A program made the position numbers and the translations under genes. From Didymodactylos carnosus (taxonomy: Eukaryota; Rotifera; Eurotatoria; Philodinida; Philodinidae), in the NCBI GenBank assembly GCA_905250885.1, contig CAJNOQ010000521.1, positions 1 to 48,115 on the forward strand: a stretch of DNA of 48,115 nucleotides. The letters are read 5' to 3'. The notes below the pieces were generated by a model that worked only from the letters and a program-made list of their open reading frames with translations, was not told the origin of the DNA and did no database searches. This document shows positions 22,701-33,225 of the stretch, in pieces (within the stretch, counting starts at the first letter, position 1; every line of letters begins with the position of its first letter).

Positions 22701-25700
22701 TGAGTTGATTTGTTCCAATATCTAGTTGAGGTTGAGCTCTGTGAACCCATATCAAATAACTATGTGATCATGATTATTCGTTGTTGTCGTTATGCATCAT
22801 ATAAAAATTTGAAATATACAAATTCTATCTCTTACAACAGATGGTTAACTATAGTAAAAATAGTCCTGCTGTTACGAAATACAATATACTCAATGGGCGG
22901 TGAATAGTCAACTATAGTCTTTCGAAAGGATAAATCACTTTGAGACAGATTTAAAACAAAAAAAAAAAAAAAATTTTTTTTTTTCGTTTTTCAATTCAAA
23001 ATAAAGAAAAACAAAACAATTATAGATTATGATCAATATATAAATAGATTAAGACGAAAAGCATGTTCTATACTTGGAAATGAAATGAATATGCACACAG
23101 GTTAAGACAAATTTAGACGTTGAACACACACTGTGAAAAAGATAAACCTTATCAGAATAAAAAAAGTATATATAATCAATTTCAAAATTCAAGTAAAAGA
23201 AATAAGACAGAAAATTTGTTCATTTTTTTGATCGTTTGACAAATGGAAAAACTGTTCAACAATTTTTCTCTTCAGAAAGAAGAATATTCCAGCTCGTGAT
23301 ACTGTGGCCAGTATCGGAAGCTGACAAGTGTCAATTTCGGTAGTACAAGAATTTCCTGCTGTAACAGGCTTCTGATATGGTCATCAACTGCGGCTCTGAT
23401 CAGGTGGCTAGTCTGATTTAGAGTTTTTTCCGTTCTCTATACACATTACTAACCACGTAATAGTCTGTTCTTGAAACCCATGGAGACTAATGAATATACA
23501 ATGGGGTAAACGATTCGACCTAGTGCGTTTGAAAATCAACATATCCTGCCAGGGAACCTCTTGAGGTTATAAATCGCTTTTGAACTCAGACTACTTTTAA
23601 TTTGTAGATCTTAGTGAGTAGTGAAATACCCTAAATTGGTTTGTGCCCATGGTGCTTTGTTATTGAGATACTAGATTTTTAGTCAGTTTTTGCCTATAGA
23701 GTTTGGATTTCGCACAAAATCCAACTTTCGAATTGATTTCAAACTTGCCACAGTTGTAGGCCATGGTCATAGTAGTACGATGGAAAAATATTCGCTGCTA
23801 ATGAATTTTTCTGCCTTGAGATATTGAGACTCGAATATTTGATCCTCACCCTTACCTTCTGATGAAATATCTGAGTCTCAATATCTCAAGGAAGGAAAAT
23901 TCATTCGCAGCGAATATTTTTCCGTCGTACTACTATGACCATAGGCTACAAGTGTGGCAAGTTTGAAATCAAAATTCGAAAGTTGGATTTTGTGCAAAAT
24001 CCAAACTCTATAGGCAAAAACTGACTAAAAATCCAGTATCTCAGCAACAACGCACCATGGGCACAAACCAATTTAGGGTATTTCACTACTCACTAAGATC
24101 TACAAGTTAAAAGTAGTCTGAGTTCAAAAGCGATTTATAACCTTAAGAGGTTCCCTCGTAAGATTAGAAGAATAAACATCTATTCTGAAGTTTAGAGACA
24201 AAAGTCGATTTCAACTCGAAACTTTGTTCGTTGCCATAGTCCTAATGAATAAATAGAAACCCTCCAATCAGATAACTTATTTTTATTGGACAAAATTACA
24301 CGCACTCTTCGGATCTGATAAGTCACAATGTAAATATGTGTCATAAATAGTTGGTGATAACACATCATACTCAACGCATAATATAACTGCTTAATGTTTA
24401 AATGATTTTAATTTTTTTTCTTCTCTCACTCTCCCTCTCTCCCTCGCACACACACATTAAATAATTAATTAAAAACGGGATTTTGATTTCTTTCACACGC
24501 ATGAATGCCTTTCTCTTGTCAATTTATTATTATTAGTATTCATCAACATATTTATTACAAATTGTTTGACATTTCATGTACATTTAAATGTCCATTTCAA
24601 TAGAGAGATAAATTAGAGATGAGAAGAATAAGAATGAGTGTATCAATCAAAATACATACAGGTATTTTTATGTCTCATTATAACACGCGACAAGAAAAAA
24701 AAGAGAGAAAATAACGACTATTATTTTGTCTTCGTTTCTCTTTTCTTTCTTTTTTTTTTTTTTTTAAACATTTTGTTAAACTATTCAAAAGAAAAACAAA
24801 AAAAACTAAATCCCATAGTACTAAAATCGAACTTACTTGTAATAATCTTTTCGGCAAAAAAAAAGTAGTCCATCTTTTGAATAACAAGTTAATTCATTAT
24901 CTAATACCATTTGACATTCATGACATTTTAAACATGTCAAATGCCAATATTTATCAGCAACACATAAATAATATTTTTCATCAATTTGTTGATAACAACC
25001 AGAACATTCAATTGATTTTATATGATTTTTAGTATTTGAAATAGTGTAATCAATATCGGAACATTTTTGAGACTAAAATATACATAGAAGAATAAACATA
25101 AAAATATTAGCTTATCTTTATATTTGAATTTAAAAATTTTTAAATCCTTGAAATTTTCATTTATAACACAATTAAAATGCATTTCTAGACATTCTTACGT
25201 ATAACAATGGTTTTTATTTTACTTTCGAAAAAAAAAAACGACGTCATTTTTCTGCTAGCCTATTGTATAATTTTGAGTGAGTTTTAACTGATTTTTTTTT
25301 TCTTCTCTCGTTTATCTCGAGAATGGCAATAGTTCACATTTACGCAAGGAGGTAATGAAACATACATACATATTCACCTCAATATGTGAAGTTTAAGAAG
25401 CTTACTTTTTTTTTTCTATTTTTTATTGTACGTAAAAAAGAAAAAACACACATGGGAATATTTACGATTGAGAAATAAATAAAATATGTCTATATTTTGC
25501 ACATATACTTATAAATAAATAGATCCAAGAGAGATGATATATTACCACTACTACCATTACACATCTTGAGATTTTATCTGACTGATCATCATCATTGTAC
25601 GCCTTATATAATTAAATTTCTGGAAATTTACTTTTCACTGAAAATTGATATCTATACAAAAGTATCTCTCGAGTAATGATTGTAGATAAATATATGTGTG

Positions 25701-26962
25701 CAATTTTTTAAACGATACGAGCTGTAGAAAAATATCAATGTTATTTTCTTTTTTTTAAAGGAAACGAAAACGATACAAATTTTTAACGTTTAAATAAATG
25801 GGCATTGTTTTTATCAAGAAGTTCAAAGAATTAAAACTCATGTCACAAAATTTAGATCACGCAATGCATTGAATAAATTCAAGGTGTACACTTATCTTAA
25901 ATATTTGTCGGCAAGAGTGACGTGTGCCAAAGCGGTTGTTCGTGTACAAAACTGAAAATACTAAGAGAAAATTCGCTACTATTGATCTACGAAATGTAAA
26001 AAATGCGCATTATTCAAATAAGCACTTTCAATTGATCACGTGGTTAAGATGAGACATGAAACTTCGAATTTGCTACGGATATGAAAATTTTTATTCATTC
26101 TAGGTTGAATATAGAAATTGTACTTTTATATACTTTTTTGTCTTTCACGGACATGATTGCATCGAGGCACATTAATATCAAACTAGCTAAAGTTGAAATC
26201 AAGTCAGCTTCCATGACGTGAACCGAGCTAGTGTCGCTTGGTTCACTAATCAAGTGTCCGATTTCAACTAAAACAGGATTTCAATCGGCTTGCAGTTAGA
26301 TAAAATGTACCTTGTTCTACTGGTAAGTAAAAGCTCTGATTGATTATTTTCCCAAATAAGTTTTCTTGCTGACTTATTTTCGTAGCGGCACAATCAGAAT
26401 GTTTAGACACTTTTAGACCATTCTTCCGGTAGGTCGATAGTTTTACAGTTTTTTTTTTTTCTCGACTGTCTGCATCTGCAAGAATAAACACATGCTGTCT
26501 GTGTTCGAATAAATTTGTATCTTGATTTTAGGTCATCTCTTTTTCTGAACAAAATTGTTCAAAATTAAACAAAAAAAGTGTCATAATTATTCAAGACTCA
26601 ATGCATTCTCCCCCTCTCCTGCCTTCTCCATCCTTGCATTACTAGTACTACTAAGACAAAAGTTTATTATAAATCTATTAAAAAATTATCAAGTAAGAGG
26701 TTTCGGATAGTCTAACGAGCACAATTCTTAACATCTCTTTGAAAAAATCTCTCTTGAATATATACATATTTAGTGTATTTAAACAAGTTGTATAGGTTTT
26801 TGATTGATCTCATCGATCATCTGTTATAGAACATGTATATTCTCTAAAAAATCTTACTTCATTTTTTTCTGCTGTTGTTATTAAATCACTATTACTACCG
26901 TTAATATTCACACTATTTTGGCTAACAATTGTTATTGGTTGTGTTGGTAAACGTTCAATCAT
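19715..26962 (-). CDS. LIM-homeodomain transcription factor, apterous/Lhx2/9 class (copy 2)
   Basis: Five exons on the minus strand: 26962-26858, 25072-24837, 22412-22006, 20338-20088, 20005-19715; 1290 nt, 429 aa, GT-AG throughout, phases consistent. Exon 1 gives a 35-aa leader (MIERLPTQPITIV...) absent from copy 1; an in-frame TAA lies upstream of its ATG. LIM1 (about 58-112) reads ECSGCYQQIDEKYYL to DGLLFFCRKDYYK; LIM2 (about 119-175) lies wholly in exon 3. The homeodomain (289-345) has KRMRTSFKHHQLRIM, NHNPDAKDLKSLAQKTG and VWFQNARAKYRR; it matches copy 1 at 46 of 57 residues. The intron after VLQ and the ones in the LIM1-LIM2 and LIM2-homeodomain linkers are at the same positions as in copy 1. 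A Gln-rich tract precedes the homeodomain and an acidic Ser/Asp tail follows. Introns are long (1.7-2.4 kb) except the last (82 nt). LIM1 has one extra residue (Phe-Phe) coded by a T9 run. Confidence 0.93.
21087..21326. mobile_element. Palindromic MITE with TA ends in intron 3 of LIM-homeobox gene 2
   Basis: A 240-bp unit with ends TACTCTCTAGAAAAA and TTTTTCTAGAGAGTA, exact inverted repeats, and an interior that pairs again through ATATGGTTCTATCTCG and CGAGATAGAACCATAT. The TA at both edges fits Tc1/mariner-type insertion, but a TA duplication is weak evidence alone. The interior inverted block is nearly perfect, implying recent origin. Confidence 0.8.
22958..22984. repeat. A16-T11 homopolymer junction
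   Basis: Sixteen A directly followed by eleven T, inside intron 2 of LIM-homeobox gene 2. A bent or cruciform-capable tract, prone to length error in sequencing and replication. Confidence 0.8.
23551..24156. mobile_element. Large foldback element, about 606 bp, in intron 2 of LIM-homeobox gene 2
   Basis: Left arm begins AGGGAACCTCTTGAGG and the right arm, reversed, AGGGAACCTCTTAAGG. Matching proceeds through GTTATAAATCGCTTTTGAAC, TAGATCTTAGTGAGTAGTG, GGTTTGTGCCCATGGTGC, ATAGAGTTTGGATTT and GAATATTTTTCC to a short centre near 23850. Arms of about 290 bp agree at well over 90 percent. No coding capacity. Being transcribed within the host intron, it would fold into a long double-stranded RNA. 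Confidence 0.9.
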
Positions 26963-28344
26963 TATTAAATACGATGTGAATATCGAATAAAATATTTTTA
27001 GTGAAAAGTTTGATATAGAGTAACTCGAACATTTATTTTATTTATAGTAGAATATCGTCTTCTTCTTTTTCTTTCTGCTCTAGTCGTTTTGCGGTGGTGA
27101 TAATGATTATTAATATCAATTTTTATCAAATATAATAATTGTTCTGTTCACTACAATACATTCATATACGTAATAAGAACCAATTTAGCATCACCAAATA
27201 ATAATAATCATTAACAATACACAGATGATGTGTACGTGTAAAGGTGACCAAGAGAGAACGAGAAGAATAGAATATTTCTCTTTTCTTTTTTACTTTTTTT
27301 TTTCTTCAATTCTAACCAATGTTATTTTATGTTCTCTTCTCTATTTGCGTATACACACTTATATACATGAGAGAAAGAGAGAAAGAGAAAAAAATGAAAT
27401 AAATCATGAGAAACTCTTCTTTTATTCGTCAGTGAGAAAAAAATGTGTACATGTACATAAGGTCATAAACGTAGATTCGAAACAAAGAAAAAAAGAAATA
27501 GCTCTTTTGTTCATATCAAAACATAATTTATCAATAGTGATTTTGTTTTATAATATCTACCCACTTTTTTTTTAAATGCACAGATTTTTCGGTTGACAAA
27601 TTTGTCTATTTTTAAGCAATACTCTACGTTAAAATCATGTAGAATATTGAAAAATTAATCATCAGTGAATACGGCAGCAATCACAAGACAAAGATGGTGT
27701 GTAGAAAACTAACAATATCTTCATGTGATTTTTAAACTAAAAATTTAGATATATCTCAAAAAGATTATTCGTTCGTAAATTTTGAAAACTCTCATCTCTC
27801 GACAGTGAATAGCGTCGAAGAAATTTTAAAATCTTTCGCTGATGACGCAACCGTTATCAACTAAGAGTATGAGAATATACTACTATTTCCTTAATAACAT
27901 GTAAAATTCAAAACTGACTTAGACAATACCTATTTTTTAAATTTTATTGTAGCAAAATTATACAAAGTAAAAATTCTCATTATCAGCCGTTGTTACATGA
28001 TTGAGATGATAAAAAAACTACATATTTTCACTTTCTTAACGTCATAAAACAAACAGCATGAAGAAAAACATTGAAGCGTTCACTAGAATTTTTATTTGAA
28101 ATTTTGCTCCATTTACGTTATCGATTTTTTATTAGGATATATGATTCATTTAATCCTTATCCAAAAGCTAGCCGATTTGCAAGATCAACTTTTCTCAAAA
28201 AATCTGAGCAAAACGACGGTTTTAAGACAACAATAGATTGTCTGATACCTTCATGACGTCAGAGAGATTGATGAGAATAGGAAGGAGAGTATGCCATTAG
28301 CATTCCCATGGTAGGTATCAAATATACGCACTTGAATGTATGGT
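26963..28344. other. No gene recognised; upstream of LIM-homeobox gene 2
   Basis: The 5' flank of the minus-strand LIM-homeobox gene. AT-rich with GAGAAAGA low-complexity near 27367-27395. Frames at 27225-27575 and 28071-28256 lack motifs. Confidence 0.45.
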
Positions 28345-28826
28345 GTATCTAGCAGAGCTCCGTATGGACTAAGCTGAAAATTTGTTGAGTTTATGGACTC
28401 GGACTCAACTAGACTCAAACTTTCAAGATCTGGACTGGTCTGGAATCGGGAAAAAATTTTGGATGGACTTGAGTTGAAGAAAAATAGGTAAAAAACAGGT
28501 CTTTTTGTATGGTTAAAGACGATTATTTTTATTTTCTTTATTGTTCTGTCTTTATAGAGAACTAGGGATGATTTTGCTCACCGAACTGATTTTAACACTT
28601 ATTATTAAATATGTTTGTAACAACTGACGGCGAGGAAATAAAAATTGTCAGCAATAAAATATTAGTTGAAAATAGTTGTACTGCTAATGGATCACTCCGA
28701 AAGCCTACAGAAGTTTGCAAAATTCATTTGACTATTTACTTAATCTACTGGACTTAGACTGAACTTTAAAAACCGTTTTTCATGGACGCAGGCTGGACTG
28801 AGTCCATACGGAGCTCTGGTATCTAG
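28345..28826. mobile_element. hAT-type MITE, 466 bp, with perfect 8-bp target duplication
   Basis: The unit 28353-28818 lies between two GTATCTAG copies (28345-28352, 28819-28826). Terminal inverted repeats read CAGAGCTCCGTATGGAC at both ends. The subterminal parts contain GGACTC/GAGTCC words in both orientations. No transposase. Different sequence from the other hAT units here, so a distinct family. Confidence 0.93.
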
Positions 28827-29913
28827 TCCTGCACGTTACACAATGAGTAGGATATAGATGATACATATAGAGAGTGAAGAATTTTTTGAGAAAGTGAGAC
28901 AAAATAAAAGAGTGATTTTTACTCCTCATATGATAACAAAACGTAACGTGTAGTGAGCATAAATCGCTAGAAATAAAATATTGTGTATCAAATTAAATCG
29001 ATCGCTATTATCGTTTGTTTATTTGTACGAGCTGAATTATTTTTTACTGAAAACCTATGAAATAGAGAAGCATATTTGACAATAGTTGAAAAACGGTTAG
29101 GAAAGCAATCTTTTGTTATAACTATCGAAAAAGTGTACGATAGAACTGTTTTAAAAACTATCTAAAATAAGACGCGAATACTATTGAAAAAAGTAAAACT
29201 ATCTTATTTGACCATAAAAGTGTTAATTTAGTTTTTTGAAAATAAAAGTCAGTTGTACAAATGCTGATTATCATTTTCTTCTGTATAAAACAAAGAAAGA
29301 CCTACTTGTGTTAAAATTTTATTTAGAATCAAAACTGCTTTAGGTCATTGTTATAATTTTTCTCTCTAAACTTGAAAAAGAATAAAGATGATGTATAAAT
29401 CATTTACGTACAAATTAATAGTACACGAGAAAAGCTTTCCGACATAGTAGTATTTGTAAGATGAATAAATGACATTAGAAAAATATTTAATTGATTAGAA
29501 AAGAAAAGTTTTTTATTTTTTTTATTTTTAAAAAAAAAGAAAAACGAGATGAGAAACAAAAGATTGTGTGCATGTTACCCTCAAGGTGTAAAACAGGTTG
29601 ACTTTTCTCATAAAAATAAAAAGAAAATTGTGTTTTTCTTTTATAATATTATGATCAAACATCAATTAGAATGTATGTCGAGATGAGAGCTCTACGGGAG
29701 AGAAGTTGAAGTACTTACTAAGACAAGACGAAACATACACAACACTGGACAAAACTCAAGGTATCAATAGATCAATGTCTTCCGAAAAACATCATTTAAT
29801 GAAAATGAACTAGACTATGTCAAGAATGTGTTTCAAAAATCCTATGCAGCTAAAGCATGATTATAGCAGAAGTCAAATTTAAGTATAACGAATTCAAGAT
29901 TGACTTAAACCAA
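28827..29913. other. No gene recognised
   Basis: AT-rich DNA without frames or repeats that I can support. Confidence 0.5.
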
Positions 29914-30259
29914 GTGTGTCTCAGAGTTGTAACCGGGTGGCAGACAAACTGATCATCGGCCGGTCCGCTCCGGTGTAAAAGTTTATACCGGTCGGTCCCC
30001 ACCGGTCTTTTGCCGGTCTAGCAAACTGACCGGTTTTGAAATTCTTAGACTTTTTCTCTTCTTCACTACAAAAGTTAGTTTTTCCACCCTCTCGTCCGTC
30101 TAGAAAATCGCCCGATTTTCTGCCGTTTTTTCACCGGTCGAAAAATTTTTCAAAACCGACCGTTCGTTTGCCGGTTTTTCACCAGTCTAAACCGATTTAT
30201 GGATCGGCCGGCCCGGTCCGGCCTCTTATTTGTAGGCCAGTTACAACTCTGGTATGTCT
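29914..30259. mobile_element. hAT-type MITE, 330 bp, GC-rich CCGG-word interior
   Basis: The unit 29922-30251 has exact ends CAGAGTTGTAAC and GTTACAACTCTG. Flanks GTGTGTCT (29914-29921) and GTATGTCT (30252-30259) match at 7 of 8, consistent with an 8-bp target duplication that has aged. The interior is rich in ACCGGTC/GCCGG words, in contrast to the AT-rich surroundings. A frame through it (30036-30272) is a by-product of these repeats. Confidence 0.88.
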
Positions 30260-30448
30260 AGATATGACGTGAACGGTGTAATAGTCATATTTCGAAAACT
30301 AATACTTTCAAAGAATAACTTACTGATTAAATAATTGGTTAAATTACACAGATGCGAGATGATTGTCTCAGAAAACGATAATGAGCTAGGAATGGACAGT
30401 AAAAACTCCCTAAATCTTCCGAGACATTTATGGCATATCGATCTAAAG

Positions 30449-30939
30449 TAGGGTCCAGCGGGTCTGCCATTTTTTATCCCTAACTCGATCGTCCCGTAGA
30501 CTTAAAACCTGTTCGAACCCGCACGAATTTTTCCGGGATCTCGATTTTTTCAGACTAAAACCCGCTTGATCCGAAAAATGTTTTTAGTGATCAAGTCTCC
30601 TCTTTTATTTCTGCATTAGTAAATCTCTACACGTAGAGGTTCTGCTTGTTTCACAGCCAAGAAGGAGACACATCAAACAAAGTGATGGTAGTTTTCATGA
30701 CAGTGGAAAATCAAAAGTTTTAAGAAAAAATTTGTTTCTATTGCTATTTTGGTGATAAGCGTTTAGCAAGTTCAGAAAACATTATTTCTGTGTTATTTTT
30801 GTCTTTTGAATAAAAAGAAGTCGAAGTTACCTGGAAAAAATAATGCAACCTTTGAAGAAGAAACCTGATCCCGATCCCGTTCCGATGAACTTAAACTTGT
30901 TCCGAATCCGCGAGATCGAGTTAAACCAGCAGGACTCTA
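30449..30939. mobile_element. Probable inverted-repeat element, about 491 bp
   Basis: Left end TAGGGTCCAGCGGGT and right end (reversed) TAGAGTCCTGCTGGT agree at 12 of 15. Both subterminal zones carry CGGGATC/GATCCCG and TCGAACCCG-like words. No target duplication is seen. Likely an aged hAT-like MITE. Confidence 0.5.
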
Positions 30940-32693
30940 GTCGAAAATCAGCTCATAACCATACCGAATCATTCTCATTTGTACTATCGCATTTTCTTTT
31001 TGTATTACTATTGATTCTCCATTCTTTATTTGTAATTGATTTATTCCGTTTATTTTTTCTTCACTCGAAGAAGGTTAAAAGATGCTTTACTCAGCATGAT
31101 GACTTCTTTGATCAACGAATTTAGTTGAGTACTTGACTCGATTTATAAGAGTATATAAAAGGATGAAACAGTTGATTTTGTCTTATTAATTCGATATTCT
31201 ATTATTGCGTCGTCGCCTATAGATCATGTTCTAATTATTTATTTTTTAAGTACATTGTCTAAAAAGCGTATCAATGAACATACCGACTACCCATCGGTGT
31301 CTCTCTTCTCATTTCACAATTAGCGTGATCATCATTAGAAAGTTTTCTCTTTTCTATTGTAACTATACACGTGTTTTTAACCGTTTGAAAGTGCAAAAAT
31401 AATCGTACTAATTTCTTTTTACTAATAAAACGATGATTATATTTATTTGTCATTGATTGATATTCAAGGTGAATTGTTTTATAAATCAATTAAGGATACC
31501 CCTCCTCCCTCTTGAAAACCGACGTTTGATTAGGATGAAATTTATACCAGAGATAGAATATCGCAAAGAAAATCGATGTATTTTTGTTTATAATTTTCTA
31601 ACGTGTTCTTCTGACTTTTCATCAGGTCGCATTATGACCCTTCGAAAAAATGGTGAACATTTTACTACAGATACTTTAGACCCTATTTCAGGTTTGTTAT
31701 TTTTCTTTGCGAAAAATATGCTTTCCTTCTCGAGATATTCGAGAAATACTAAAAATTCTGTATAAAAAAAAATGTTTGTTTTATTTTAAAAACCTACTCA
31801 CGCGGAAAGTTGAAATAGGAAATGCTTAAAAAAATATAATGACTGGGGTATCTGTGGTAAAAATTTCAGCTCGAACCATTTTTTCGACTATTCGTAGTGT
31901 GACTAGATTGAAAGGATTATCGAGAAAACGCATAATGAGAAAAATACATATTGTACAATGAGCTTTGTTTTTCAGGGCTTTTGCAGTGATGTTTCTATTT
32001 CCACGAAAACTCATCAGAAAATTCTAGAAGATGTCTCATTTTGAACAGAACAATTTCTTCTATCATGCTACTTATAAAAAAAGAGTTTGAATATATAGTA
32101 AAAAAGAGAGAAATTTACGAAAGTAAAAACAAATTGACATTTTCTAAGTATGGAAGGAAAAACTTCATCAGTTTTTCAAGGAAGGTCGTGAAGAGTTGCG
32201 AGTGTTTTCATTGTGTAATTCAGACTTTCCTCTACATTAGACTATGTTTGACTGAAAATAAAAAGCTTTTTCAAAAAAAGAGAGAGGGGGAGGGGGAGAG
32301 CATCCTTAAGAAGATGAGCTGATAAATATCATTATTATAGACGTGTATCTATTGGTTATTTATCTCCGTTTTAAAAGACAATATTAGATGAGTTAATGTT
32401 TTGCTCCTCTCCAAGATTTTTCGTCGAAAAACGTCCTTAACTCAGTTTATTCAAAAAATTGATGTTACAGGTATTCGACGATGTTGATGTGTTTTCCATA
32501 TTTTAGCTCCTTGTGTGTGTTAAGGATTGTAAAACTTTTCATAAGTATGACCAGTATTATACATGTCACTTCTTTCTCCGATAGATGTCGCACTTTGTCG
32601 GGGAAGAATTAACAGATGTAGAGAATATTTTGGACAGCCTTTTCAGGATTCACCCAGTTCGAGGATAGTTCTTATCCTGGATTATTCTTCAAT
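30940..32693. other. No gene recognised
   Basis: About 1.75 kb of AT-rich DNA. Frames at 31271-31489, 31457-31765 and 32041-32322 lack domains, codon-use signal or splice context. A GAGAGGGGGAGGGGGAG purine tract lies near 32281-32298. Confidence 0.5.
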
Positions 32694-33091
32694 CGGGGCT
32701 GGGCAAGTCCAACTCCGGAGTTGGAGTTGAGATTTTAGGAAGTTGGAGTTGGGTTTTTTGAATTTTTATTCTCAACTCCGTTTTGTATTTTTGGAAATAT
32801 TCAGTGGTTGTAAAATTGACCTTCTAAACGATTGAGTGGGTGTATTCACGAATGAATTCGGAAGTTCTTTGCACTTTCTGACCGGAAACGCTCAAAAACA
32901 TCAAAATCCTGCTAAAAACCGAGAAATCTTCCTTACAAAAGTGAAGTAATCGAAATTGAACCAGAGTTGCGATTTTTGTTCATAGAGTTAGAGTTAGAGT
33001 TGAAAAATTTTGAGCGGAGTTGGAGCTGGAGTTGGATTGGAAATTTGAAAACGAAGTTGGAGTTGAAAGTCAGCGGAGTTTCCCAGCCCTG
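32694..33091. mobile_element. hAT-like MITE, 398 bp, GGAGTT-word interior
   Basis: Left end CGGGGCTGGGCAAGTCC and right end (reversed) CAGGGCTGGGAAACTCC agree at 14 of 17. Flanking TCTTCAAT and TATCCAAT share 6 of 8 bases, a decayed duplication. The interior is built of GTTGGAGTT/AACTCC words. It resembles the 17953-18389 unit in layout (GGGC then purine-rich words) but not in sequence. Confidence 0.75.
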
Positions 33092-33225
33092 TATCCAATA
33101 CTTTTAAAATAGTACATAAGAGTTTGTTTTCTCAGTGTATATTATCAGTAGTTGTTATAAAGCCACATTTGAAATAAAGATAGGAGAAGATAGTGTGAGT
33201 TATAATAGTGTGACACACTAGCTGT

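Noticed and set aside
24638..24887. Plus and minus open frames near LIM1 of copy 2
   Set aside because: Out of frame with the LIM1 exon; lysine/phenylalanine-rich products of homopolymer runs.
11060..26962. Recent palindrome of two allelic copies
   Set aside because: The genes differ in 11 of 57 homeodomain residues and in intron content, and their introns and flanks share no visible similarity.
30036..30272. Proline/serine-rich open frame on plus
   Set aside because: Lies within the hAT MITE at 29922-30251; the coding look arises from its CCGG-rich word repeats.
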